Source of the DNA: Bacteroidaceae bacterium
Lineage (GTDB): Bacteria; Bacteroidota; Bacteroidia; Bacteroidales; Bacteroidaceae
Reading direction: 5' to 3'
NCBI GenBank assembly: GCA_017615125.1
Contig: JAGAAS010000048.1
Location: 1 to 50,668, forward strand
Length of the DNA: 50,668 bases
A program made the position numbers and the translations under genes. The notes beneath the pieces were generated by a model. That model saw only the letters and a list, made by a program, of their open reading frames with translations, was not told the DNA's origin and ran no database searches. Below, one piece after another: positions 22,989-30,917 of this stretch (positions are counted from its first letter, which is position 1; the number at the start of each line of letters is the position of its first letter).

Positions 22989-24929
22989 ATGAAGAAAAAA
23001 CTCATACTGATAAGTCTGGCTGTCGCAGCGGTGCTCCTCGTGCGCCCGATGCTGGCAAGTGCGCAGATACTTGAGCCCGTAAAATGTGTGCCCTCGCTTG
23101 TTAAGACCGACGACAGCAATGCCGAGCTGCGCTTCGCAACCACTATCGACGACGGCTGGCACGTTTACTCCTACGGCTTGGGAAACAGCGGGCCCATAGA
23201 GGCTACTGTCGTCTTCGACAAGCTGAAAGGGGCGGAGGCTGGGAAGCTGACGCACGTCTCGGGCGCGGAAGAGGAGCAGTACGACGAGATGTTCGGTATG
23301 GTGCTGCGCTTCTTCGAGCATGAGGTGACGTTTGCTGTCCCTCTGACGATAACTGCCGACGACTATGCCGTCTCGGGACATCTTCAGTACGGAGCCTGCA
23401 ACAATCAGAATTGCCTTCCTCCGACGAACGTGCCGTTTGAATTCGGCGCGACAGATACAGCTGGCGACGAAACGGGAATAACGACAACGGAAGGGGGGCT
23501 GACGCAGCTTCCTCCCACGTGGGCTCCCGTGCACGACGAAGCTATCCGCGAGGATGCTTCACCCAAGGATGCCAGCTTGTGGAAAATCTTCCTCTCGGGT
23601 ATCGTAGCGGGGCTTATCGCGTTGGTTACCCCCTGCGTGTGGCCCATCATCCCGATGACGGTGAGCTTCTTCCTCAAGCGCAGCGAGTCGAAGCGCAAAG
23701 GTCGTCGCGACGCGTATATCTACGGCGCCTCTATCGTTGTCATCTACGTGCTGCTGGGGCTTATCATCACCCTTCTCTTCGGTGCCAGCGCCCTTAACAA
23801 GCTGTCGACGGCAGCCGTTCCCAACTTGTTCTTCTTTGCCTTGTTGGTTGTGTTCGGGCTCTCGTTCCTGGGTGCCTTTGAGATAACCCTTCCGTCGAAA
23901 TGGTCTACCTCCATCGATGCAAAGTCGGAGAAGACAGGAGGCCTCTTCGGCATCTTCCTGATGGCATTCACGCTGGCGTTGGTTTCCTTTTCGTGCACGG
24001 GCCCCATCATCGGGTTCCTGCTGGTAGAGGTTTCCACGCTGGGGAACATTCTCGGCCCGTTGGTAGGAATGCTTGGCTTCGCTATCGCTTTGGCGCTGCC
24101 GTTCACCCTTTTCGCCATCTTCCCCGCCTGGCTCAAGTCGACGCCGCGTTCAGGAGGCTGGATGAATACGGTGAAGGTGGTGCTTGCCTTCATTGAGCTT
24201 GCCTTCTCGCTGAAGTTCCTCTCGGTTGCCGACTTGGCGTATGGGTGGGGCATCCTCAGCCGTCCTACCTTCTTGTGCTTGTGGATTGTGCTGGCAGCTC
24301 TCCTCGGGTGCTATCTCTTGGGCTGGATACGCTTCCCGCACGACGAGCCGAAGACGCACACAAGCATCCCGGCATTCCTGCTGGCTCTCGTGTCGTTTGC
24401 CTTTGCCCTCTATATGGTGCCGGGCCTCTGGGGCGCTCCCTGCAAGGCTGTCAGCGCCTTCGCGCCTCCTATGAGCACGCAGGACTTCAACCTTGCCGAC
24501 AATACCGTTCACGCGCAGTTCGACGATTTTGATCAGGGCATGCAGTTTGCTCGTCAGCACAACAAGCCCGTAATGATTGACTTCAGCGGATACGGCTGCG
24601 TCAACTGCCGCAAGATGGAGCAGAGCGTGCTCTCCGACGAACGTGTCGCTTCGGTTGTCAACAACGACTACGTCCTTATCACCCTTATCGTCGACGACAA
24701 GACGGCGCTTCCCGAGCCGATGTATGTGACGGAAAACGGGAAGCAAGTCAAGCTGTCGTCGGTGGGCGACAAGTGGAGCTTCCTGCAGCGCTATAAGTTC
24801 GGCGCTAACGCCCAGCCTTTCTATGTGTTGCTCGACGGCGAAGGAAACTCCCTCGCAGGTTCCCGCTCTTACGACGAGGATGTGCCAGCCTTCCTGGAGT
24901 TCCTCAACAAAGGACTAGAAAAGTATTAG
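22989..24929 (+). CDS. dsbD: thiol:disulfide interchange protein DsbD
   Basis: A 646-residue inner-membrane reductant conduit that passes electrons from cytoplasmic thioredoxin to periplasmic thiol proteins, including cytochrome c maturation partners. The signal peptide is at 1-26. The N-terminal periplasmic domain has a Cys pair in ACNNQNC (near 137-142). The membrane domain spans about 200-490 with GLIALVTPCVWPIIPMTV and FSCTGPIIGF carrying the redox cysteines. The C-terminal thioredoxin domain has GCVNC near residue 537. All three modules are intact. Electron supply for c-type heme attachment may link it to the di-heme protein and CcsBA at 37.8-42.0 kb, which is inference. A terminator follows. 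Confidence 0.95.
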   Translation: MKKKLILISLAVAAVLLVRPMLASAQILEPVKCVPSLVKTDDSNAELRFATTIDDGWHVYSYGLGNSGPIEATVVFDKLKGAEAGKLTHVSGAEEEQYDEMFGMVLRFFEHEVTFAVPLTITADDYAVSGHLQYGACNNQNCLPPTNVPFEFGATDTAGDETGITTTEGGLTQLPPTWAPVHDEAIREDASPKDASLWKIFLSGIVAGLIALVTPCVWPIIPMTVSFFLKRSESKRKGRRDAYIYGASIVVIYVLLGLIITLLFGASALNKLSTAAVPNLFFFALLVVFGLSFLGAFEITLPSKWSTSIDAKSEKTGGLFGIFLMAFTLALVSFSCTGPIIGFLLVEVSTLGNILGPLVGMLGFAIALALPFTLFAIFPAWLKSTPRSGGWMNTVKVVLAFIELAFSLKFLSVADLAYGWGILSRPTFLCLWIVLAALLGCYLLGWIRFPHDEPKTHTSIPAFLLALVSFAFALYMVPGLWGAPCKAVSAFAPPMSTQDFNLADNTVHAQFDDFDQGMQFARQHNKPVMIDFSGYGCVNCRKMEQSVLSDERVASVVNNDYVLITLIVDDKTALPEPMYVTENGKQVKLSSVGDKWSFLQRYKFGANAQPFYVLLDGEGNSLAGSRSYDEDVPAFLEFLNKGLEKY

Positions 24930-24959
24930 TAGAAGCCCTATCGTTTCGAGAAAATAAAG

Positions 24960-24996
24960 AATGCCGGCAGCAAAGAAACTGTCGGCATTCCTTTTT
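24960..24996 (+). terminator. rho-independent terminator after dsbD
   Basis: AATGCCGGCAG pairs with CTGTCGGCATT around an 8-base loop and is followed by CCTTTTT. It starts 30 bp after the dsbD stop. Confidence 0.88.
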
Positions 24997-25160
24997 CTCC
25001 CTTCCCGCTTCTTTGTCTTTCGTTTCCTTTTGCGAAGGAATCGCGTGTTTTGGAGAAACTTTTTGTTTATACCTTCACGAAGGAACACGTTCGCCTTCAC
25101 GAAGGAACACGTTCGCCTTCATGAAGGAACACGTGAACCTTCACGATGGCACAAACAATT
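24996..25160. repeat. dispersed repeat family 2, copy 2 (22-bp tandem units)
   Basis: About 80 bp nearly identical to the copy at 14.95-15.03 kb lead into three 22-bp units starting CCTTCACGAAGG and ending ACACGTTCG or a variant, then a partial fourth (CCTTCACGATGG). Each unit core is a near-palindrome. The closing inverted arm (CACGATGGCACAAAC) is degraded compared with copy 1. It sits between the convergent ends of dsbD and the beta-barrel gene. Confidence 0.85.
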
Positions 25161-25310
25161 TCGCCAAAGAAAAAATCCCGAAAGTCCTGCCAACAAGGCA
25201 AAAAGAAGCAGATTTGGCAATGAGAGCCAAATCCGCACAAAAAAAAGAAAGGAAAACAGGGCTTACTTTATCAGCACTTTTTCGTCGTTGTGGATAAGGT
25301 TTTGCCCCAG

Positions 25311-25937
25311 TTAGAACAGATAGGATACTCCTACATGGGGGAAAGTACGGTTGTAGTGGTTGTAGTACTTCGATCGGCGTCTGATTATTCCATAGTCGTA
25401 GCCGAGAGTAAATCGGACAGTATTTGAAAAGTCGAAAGAAACGCCTCCACCAATCATTAAAAAAAGTCTTTGGTAGCCGGTAGGGACGCCATTGTAGCCG
25501 CCCCAGCCGCCATAGTAGGCATATAAGTCTGTTGTTTCGTATTTGATTTCATTGTATATGAGATTCTTTTCTATTTCTAGTAAAGACATGCCATAGCTTA
25601 GAGTCGGTCCCGCAAAAAAATTCACACGCGTATTTTGCGATATGTCAGCGCTATAGAAAAAGTTACAGGGAACGCCCACGTATTGTGCAACAATCATATC
25701 AAGAGAGTTAAGCTTTCTATTCTTTGCTGAACAAGAGTAGTATAGACCTGGCGCAACACCAAAGTTTTTGGCAATAGGGACGTTGTAGTCAAAACCTAAA
25801 TAGACACCGTTGAGGTCCAAAGGGGGATAATAGCAATTAGGGCGCATATAACCGATGCCAACACTACCTTTTTTTTCCTGCGCAAAAGCAGACGTCATGC
25901 AAAGCAAGCAAACAAATAGTAAAAATGTCTTTTTCAT
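25311..25937 (-). CDS. outer-membrane beta-barrel protein
   Basis: A 208-residue protein with a signal peptide (1-19, ending AFA). The mature part is a run of alternating hydrophobic/polar strands with glycine and aromatic residues (GSVGIGYMRP, GVYLGFDYNV, VNFFAGPTLSYGM, VRFTLGYDYGIIRR). It ends in Phe (GVSYLF), the usual outer-membrane insertion signal. This fits an eight-stranded PorT/OmpW-like barrel. The coding sequence is clearly more AT-rich than its neighbours. It lies downstream of trmD on the same strand but 410 bp away. Function is unknown. Confidence 0.8.
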   Translation of the reverse strand: MKKTFLLFVCLLCMTSAFAQEKKGSVGIGYMRPNCYYPPLDLNGVYLGFDYNVPIAKNFGVAPGLYYSCSAKNRKLNSLDMIVAQYVGVPCNFFYSADISQNTRVNFFAGPTLSYGMSLLEIEKNLIYNEIKYETTDLYAYYGGWGGYNGVPTGYQRLFLMIGGGVSFDFSNTVRFTLGYDYGIIRRRSKYYNHYNRTFPHVGVSYLF

Positions 25938-26347
25938 AATAGTTAATTTTTCCTGCCCCAGTTCTTAGGCTATTTATATTAAGGAAAGCGCGGAACTGAA
26001 TGCCGATTCTACTGCTGAGGTGTCTGGAAAAACCCGCTAAACAAAAAAGAACAAACAGCCCGCGCCAGATATGGCGCAGAACCGTTATGTCATTCTTGTT
26101 TAGGCTTGAAAAGTTTTCCAGACTTTCAACAGTAAGAATGAAGCACAACGCTTCTACATTATTTAATCAAATAGGGACTTCCGCATGAAATCCGAGGACA
26201 AAGAAAAGAAGGAAAATCTGAATCTGCAACTTTTTTTGGAAAAAACTTACAGACCTTTGGCTGACAGGCAATAACTGATAGCTCTCTATGAATGAAGGAG
26301 GGGATTCTCTTGCTAAACGCACAGATTGAATTCGTGATGCTCTCTCC
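25938..26347. other. 410-bp spacer between the beta-barrel gene and trmD
   Basis: AT-rich and without a credible reading frame. A small hairpin GCGCC-AGATAT-GGCGC occurs at 26063-26078 without a T-tract. The promoter of the minus-strand beta-barrel gene should lie here, but I see no exact TAnnTTTG box. Part of it may be remnant sequence. Confidence 0.5.
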
Positions 26348-27025
26348 TTATTCTTTCAGCAAGTCGGGACGGAGCTTTTTGGTGCGTTCGATTTGCTGGT
26401 TCAGTTCCCAGTCGCGAATGAGGGCTTCGTTTCCTGAGAGCAGGATGTCGGGAACACGCCATCCGTTGTATTCTGCTGGGCGTGTGTAGACAGGATGGTC
26501 GAGGAGCCCGTCTTGGAAGGAGTCGTCGAGTGCCGACTGCTCATCGTTGAGCACGCCGGGAATAATGCGCACCACAGCGTCGGCAATAGCTGCTGCTGCA
26601 ATCTCACCTCCTGTGAGCACGTAGTCGCCGATGCTTATTTCTTTGGTGATGAGATGCTCGCGGATGCGGTAGTCGATGCCCTTGAAATGCCCGCAGAGAA
26701 TGATGAGGTTGCCGCAAAGGCTTAGCTTGTTGGCCATCTGCTGGTTGAACCTCTCCCCGTCGGGCGAGGTGAAGATTACCTCATCGTACGCGCGCTGGCT
26801 CTTCAGCTCGCTGATGACTCGGTCGATGGGCTCTATCTTCATCACCATTCCTGCGCTTCCCCCGAAGGGATAGTCGTCGGTCTTGTGATGCTTGTCTGTC
26901 GTGTAGTCGCGTATGTTGTGGATGACGACTTCCGCCAGCCCTTTCTTTTTGGCGCGCGCCATGATGGAGCAGTTGAAGAAGCCCTCTATCATCTCGGGAA
27001 GAACGGTTAAGATATCTATTCTCAT
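26348..27025 (-). CDS. trmD: tRNA (guanine37-N1)-methyltransferase
   Basis: A 225-residue SPOUT-class methyltransferase that makes m1G37 in tRNAs reading CNN codons and for tRNA-Pro, preventing +1 slippage. [17 protein letters not shown] is the conserved N-terminus. [14 protein letters not shown] and the knot motifs [14 protein letters not shown] and [13 protein letters not shown] bind SAM, and the C-terminal domain carries [13 protein letters not shown]. The frame extends upstream to 27142, but that part overlaps the promoter region and has no family similarity. The adjacent ATG at 27028 is an alternative start. It diverges from ligA. Confidence 0.95.
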   Translation of the reverse strand: MRIDILTVLPEMIEGFFNCSIMARAKKKGLAEVVIHNIRDYTTDKHHKTDDYPFGGSAGMVMKIEPIDRVISELKSQRAYDEVIFTSPDGERFNQQMANKLSLCGNLIILCGHFKGIDYRIREHLITKEISIGDYVLTGGEIAAAAIADAVVRIIPGVLNDEQSALDDSFQDGLLDHPVYTRPAEYNGWRVPDILLSGNEALIRDWELNQQIERTKKLRPDLLKE

Positions 27026-27046
27026 CATTTTATTCGTATCTTGATG

Positions 27047-27054
27047 CAAAGGTA
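27047..27054 (-). promoter_or_regulatory. -7 box of trmD
   Basis: TACCTTTG on the minus strand, 22 bp before the trmD ATG. It lies 13 bp from the ligA -7 box on the other strand, so the two divergent promoters overlap. Confidence 0.7.
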
Positions 27055-27067
27055 GAAAAAGTTTTTT

Positions 27068-27075
27068 TATTTTTG
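27068..27075 (+). promoter_or_regulatory. -7 box of ligA
   Basis: TATTTTTG fits TAnnTTTG. Transcription would begin around 27080, so the ligA message has almost no leader before the ATG at 27083 and could instead use the ATG at 27092. Confidence 0.5.
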
Positions 27076-27082
27076 TGCGAAA

Positions 27083-29137
27083 ATGGCAACTATGACAGCA
27101 AAAGAACAAATAGAGAGTCTCCGGGAAGAGCTGAACCGGCATAATTACAACTATTATGTCCTGAATAGCCCGACGATTTCGGATTATGAGTTTGACACGA
27201 AGATGCGCTTGCTCCAGGACTTGGAGAAAGCGAATCCCGACTTGTTCGACCCCAACTCCCCGACGCAGAGGGTAGGGAGCGACTTAACCAATACCTTCGT
27301 TTCGGTGACGCATGCACGCCCCATGCTGTCGTTGGCCAACACCTACAGCCAGGCAGAGGTGGAGGACTTCTACCGCCGAGTGGCGCAGGGATTGCAGGGA
27401 GAGCCGTTTGAGATTTGCTGTGAGCTGAAGTTCGACGGGCTCTCCATCTCGCTCATCTATCACGAAGGGCGTCTCGTGCGTGCTGTCACGCGAGGCGACG
27501 GCGTGCAGGGCGACGATGTGACTGCCAACGTGCGCACCATCCAGAGCGTTCCTCTGGTGCTGATGCCAGGCTTGAACTGGCCTTCCGACTTTGAGATAAG
27601 GGGCGAGATCTTGCTTCCCTGGACTTCGTTCGAGCGGCTCAACAAAGAGCGCGAGGCAGCCGAGGAACCTCTCTTCGCCAATCCCCGCAATGCAGCAAGC
27701 GGCACGCTCAAGCTGCAGAACTCCGCTGAGGTAGCGCGACGAGGACTCGATGCGTACCTTTATTATCTGCTGTGCGACGATTTGCCTGCTGACGGGCACT
27801 ACGAGAACCTGCAGCTGGCTCGCAAGTGGGGATTCAAGATCTCCGAGTCGATGCGGAAATGTCAGACGCTGGAGCAGGTGATGGAGTTCATCAACTACTG
27901 GGATGTGGAGCGCAAGAACCTTCCCGTAGCTACCGACGGCGTCGTCTTAAAGGTTAATTCTGTGTCGCAGCAGGAGCGTCTGGGCTACACGGCAAAGGTT
28001 CCCCGCTGGGCTATCGCCTATAAGTTCAAGGCCGAGCAGGCCCTCACAAGGCTTGCAAGCGTGTCGTTCCAGGTAGGGCGGCAGGGGACGGTGACGCCTG
28101 TTGCCAACTTCGATGCTGTTCAGCTGAGCGGCACGATGGTGCGCCGGGCTACGCTCCACAATGCCGACTTCGTAGAGAAGCTCGATCTGCATATCGGCGA
28201 TATGGTGTATGTGGAGAAGGGCGGAGAAATCATCCCGAAGATAACGGCAGTCGATACCGACAGCCGCGATGCCTCGCTGGGCGAGAAGGTGCAGATGGTA
28301 ACGCGCTGCCCCGAGTGCGGCACGCCGCTCGTGCGCGAGGAGGGCGAGGCTGCCTGGTACTGTCCCAACGATACCACATGTCCTCCGCAGGTTAAGGGAC
28401 GCATCGAGCACTTCGTGAGCCGCAAGGCGATGAATATCGACGGCTTGGGAGGCGAGACGATAGACCTCCTCTACAATGCCCGTCTCATCCGTGACGTCGC
28501 CGACCTCTATCAGCTGCGCGCTGCCGACATCTGCCGCCTGGAGCGCATGGGGCAGAAGTCAGCTGCCAACATCGTGCACGGTATCGAGGACTCCAAGAAG
28601 GTGCCCTTCGAGCGAGTGCTGTTTGCTATCGGCATCCGTTTCGTGGGCGAGACTACCGCCAAGATGCTCGCTCGCGCCTTCGGGAGCATGGATGCCTTGT
28701 CTTCCGCGACGATGGAGCAGCTGGTGCAGGTCGACGAGATAGGCGAGAAGATAGCCGCGAGCGTCATCCGTTTCTTCGGCAACGAAGTCAACCGAATGCT
28801 CGTTGAGCGTCTGCGTGCTGTGGGGCTGCAGTTTGAGGTGCAGGACAAGCAGCAGGAGACAGGCTCCGACGCCCTGAAGGGGAAGTCCATCGTCATCAGC
28901 GGCGTCTTCAAGCATCACTCGCGCGACGAGTACAAAGCCCTCATCGAGCAGCACGGAGGCATCAACGTGTCGTCCATCTCAGCCAAGACGTCGTTTGTCT
29001 TTGCGGGAGAGAACATGGGTCCTGCGAAGCTCGAGAAAGCGCGCCAGCTCGGCATCCCCATCGTCGGCGAGACGGAGTTCTTGCAGATGATAGGCGAGCC
29101 CATCCCCCAGTCGGGCGAGCTGCTGCTGCTTTTCTAA
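27083..29137 (+). CDS. ligA: NAD-dependent DNA ligase
   Basis: A 684-residue replicative ligase that seals nicks with NAD+. It has an N-terminal Ia domain ([19 protein letters not shown]), the adenylation domain with catalytic K116 in [10 protein letters not shown], and the OB fold. A four-Cys zinc finger follows (CPECG ... [10 protein letters not shown], about 411-435). HhH motifs and a C-terminal BRCT domain (about 600-680) complete it. Length is normal. It is followed by dapA after 94 bp, which has its own -7 box. The ATG at 27092 is an alternative start. Confidence 0.96.
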   Translation: MATMTAKEQIESLREELNRHNYNYYVLNSPTISDYEFDTKMRLLQDLEKANPDLFDPNSPTQRVGSDLTNTFVSVTHARPMLSLANTYSQAEVEDFYRRVAQGLQGEPFEICCELKFDGLSISLIYHEGRLVRAVTRGDGVQGDDVTANVRTIQSVPLVLMPGLNWPSDFEIRGEILLPWTSFERLNKEREAAEEPLFANPRNAASGTLKLQNSAEVARRGLDAYLYYLLCDDLPADGHYENLQLARKWGFKISESMRKCQTLEQVMEFINYWDVERKNLPVATDGVVLKVNSVSQQERLGYTAKVPRWAIAYKFKAEQALTRLASVSFQVGRQGTVTPVANFDAVQLSGTMVRRATLHNADFVEKLDLHIGDMVYVEKGGEIIPKITAVDTDSRDASLGEKVQMVTRCPECGTPLVREEGEAAWYCPNDTTCPPQVKGRIEHFVSRKAMNIDGLGGETIDLLYNARLIRDVADLYQLRAADICRLERMGQKSAANIVHGIEDSKKVPFERVLFAIGIRFVGETTAKMLARAFGSMDALSSATMEQLVQVDEIGEKIAASVIRFFGNEVNRMLVERLRAVGLQFEVQDKQQETGSDALKGKSIVISGVFKHHSRDEYKALIEQHGGINVSSISAKTSFVFAGENMGPAKLEKARQLGIPIVGETEFLQMIGEPIPQSGELLLLF

Positions 29138-29199
29138 GCAAAGAACGCGAAAGCGAGGAAACTTTTTCGCATAATGTGCGGAATGTCGAAGTTTTGTAC

Positions 29200-29207
29200 T
29201 ACCTTTG
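29200..29207 (+). promoter_or_regulatory. -7 box of dapA
   Basis: TACCTTTG, 24 bp before the ATG at 29232. It overlaps the TTG at 29205 that would otherwise extend the frame, so the ATG is the start. Confidence 0.7.
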
Positions 29208-29231
29208 TCGCATGTTTTTAGGATAATAGCT

Positions 29232-30128
29232 ATGAAAGATCCTCTCAATATAGGCATCAAGGGCTCAGGGACAGCATTTGTAACCCCCTTCACCGACGAC
29301 GGGAAGGTGGACGTAGAGTCGTGTCAGCGTGTGATGAACGACTCGCTCGAGGCAGGCATCAACTTCATGTGCGTGCTGGGCACCACGTCGGAGGTTCCCA
29401 CGCTCTCGCCCGCCGAGCAGAAGCAGGTGCGCGACATCGCCGTGAAGGTGAACAAGGGACGCCGCCCCATCCTCCTAGGCTATGGGGGCAACTGTACGGC
29501 CGATATCATCGAGCGCATGCGTCACGACTCGTTCGAGGGCATCGATGCGCTGCTGATCATCACTCCGTATTACAACAAACCCTCTCAGGAGGGCCTCTAC
29601 CAGCACTTCCGCGCGCTCGCTGAGGCGTCGCCCCGTCCTATCGTACTCTACAATGTTCCCGGACGTACTGGCGTGAATATGACTGCCGAGACAACGCTGC
29701 GCCTTGCGCGCGACTGCCACAACATCATCGGCATCAAGGAGGCATCGGGTAAGATGGATCAGGTGCAGGAAATCATCAAGAAACGTCCCGAAGGCTTCCG
29801 CGTTCTCTCCGGCGACGATAAGTTCAGCTGCGAGATTATGGAGATGGGCGGCGACGGTGTCATCTCGGTGGTAGCCAACGCCTGGCCTGCTGAGACGGCA
29901 GCGATGACGAAGGCTGCACTCAGCGGCGACGTGAAGAAGGCCGAGCAGATCGACAAGCACATGAAGCCCATCTACGCCCCGCTCTTTGCCGAAGGCAACC
30001 CGTCGGGCGTGAAGGCAGCCCTCAGCCTGAAGGGACGCTGCAAGAACAATCTCCGTCTGCCGCTCGTGCCCGTTTCCGACAAGCTGATGCGCGAGATAAA
30101 GACGGTCATCACCGACGACGGATTATAA
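29232..30128 (+). CDS. dapA: 4-hydroxy-tetrahydrodipicolinate synthase
   Basis: This 298-residue cytoplasmic aldolase condenses pyruvate with aspartate semialdehyde, the first step toward diaminopimelate and lysine. The (beta/alpha)8 barrel shows GTTSEVPTLS (50-59), catalytic Y140 in YNVPGRTG and Schiff-base K169 in GIKEASG. The ddh gene at 46.9 kb encodes a later single-step enzyme of the same pathway. The gene is followed by a degenerate-repeat spacer and a terminator. Confidence 0.96.
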   Translation: MKDPLNIGIKGSGTAFVTPFTDDGKVDVESCQRVMNDSLEAGINFMCVLGTTSEVPTLSPAEQKQVRDIAVKVNKGRRPILLGYGGNCTADIIERMRHDSFEGIDALLIITPYYNKPSQEGLYQHFRALAEASPRPIVLYNVPGRTGVNMTAETTLRLARDCHNIIGIKEASGKMDQVQEIIKKRPEGFRVLSGDDKFSCEIMEMGGDGVISVVANAWPAETAAMTKAALSGDVKKAEQIDKHMKPIYAPLFAEGNPSGVKAALSLKGRCKNNLRLPLVPVSDKLMREIKTVITDDGL

Positions 30129-30427
30129 GAGTTAACGAGTCAACAAGACAACTAGTCAACCGACGAACAAAGCAAGAGCAGAGCTAAGCTGGCTTAAGCT
30201 ATGCCTTGCACGGAGGAGGGAAAGCATTGCAAAACAATGATTAACAAGTCAACAAGTCAATAAGCCTGCGAGCATAGACAACAAATTAAGCGAGCCCTGA
30301 AAGGCTCGCTTTTGTCATTTCAGCATCCCATGTTGTTGCGGGAGACGCTGCTTGCGGAACATCCGTCACATTGGGTTCTGCTCCGTAGGCGAGAGGGGTA
30401 GGGTGGCTTCCGCAGGGAAGTCCGTGC
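30129..30427. other. spacer with degenerate word repeats and a terminator
   Basis: Short runs of GTCAACAAG-like words (30135-30160 and 30241-30262) precede a clear terminator at 30288-30316. The remaining 110 bp before the convergent DUF1573 gene holds nothing I can identify. Confidence 0.7.
30288..30316 (+). terminator. rho-independent terminator downstream of dapA
   Basis: AAGCGAGCC, CTGAAA loop, GGCTCGCTT, then TTGTC: a 9-bp perfect stem. It lies 160 bp after the dapA stop. With A-runs on the left it could also serve the convergent minus-strand transcript. Confidence 0.85.
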
Positions 30428-30826
30428 TTACTCTATCTTCCCGTCGCCTGCCACCATCTCGCCCTCGATGTAGATGCGTACGGGCGTGTTTTTGGCATTC
30501 GAGTGCACGGTGATGCTCTTCTTGAACGTGCCGGGACGTTTCGTCTTGCCGTTGTACGTCACGTTGATCTCGCCCATGAACCCCGGGGGGATAGGCTCCT
30601 GCGTAAATTCAGGCACGGTGCATCCGCACGAGCTGGCAGCCTGATGTACGACGAGCGTCTCGTCGCCCGTGTTCTTGAAAAGGAACGTGTACGACACCAC
30701 GCAGGTGTCCTGCGCTACGGTGCCGAAGTTATGCGTCTTGTGCTGGAACGTCATTTCCGGGCCCTTCTGGGCCATTGCAGCACCCGTGAGCAGCGTCAGG
30801 GCAAGCAGCAAAAAGAATTTTTTCAT
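30428..30826 (-). CDS. DUF1573 domain secreted protein
   Basis: A 132-residue protein with a signal peptide (1-20, ending AMA) and a single DUF1573 domain. The family hallmarks are clear: HNFGTVAQD, FKNTGDETLVV and SSCGCTVPE, followed by the beta-strands of an Ig-like ASH/MSP-type fold. Such proteins are very common in Bacteroidota envelopes, usually as periplasmic or lipid-linked modules; the biochemical role is unknown. The frame begins at an ATG at 30832, but the second ATG at 30826 gives the usual MKK signal start. A near-consensus TACCTTCG box lies at 30860-30867. Confidence 0.88.
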   Translation of the reverse strand: MKKFFLLLALTLLTGAAMAQKGPEMTFQHKTHNFGTVAQDTCVVSYTFLFKNTGDETLVVHQAASSCGCTVPEFTQEPIPPGFMGEINVTYNGKTKRPGTFKKSITVHSNAKNTPVRIYIEGEMVAGDGKIE

Positions 30827-30917
30827 TGTCATTTTCCGACTTGTTCGTTTATTTCTCGGCGAAGGTAGAACAAAAAATCCTTATAAACAAGAAATTCCGT
30901 TCTGTTTTAACCATTTT

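Noticed and set aside
25072-25160. CRISPR-like array of CCTTCACGAAGG units
   Set aside because: Units are directly adjacent with no unique spacers, only 22 bp long, and no cas genes are present in the window.
26060-26085. tRNA-like or riboswitch-like hairpin in the 410-bp spacer
   Set aside because: Only one 5-bp stem is present. No cloverleaf, T-loop or known aptamer core can be drawn; I found no tRNA or rRNA in the window.
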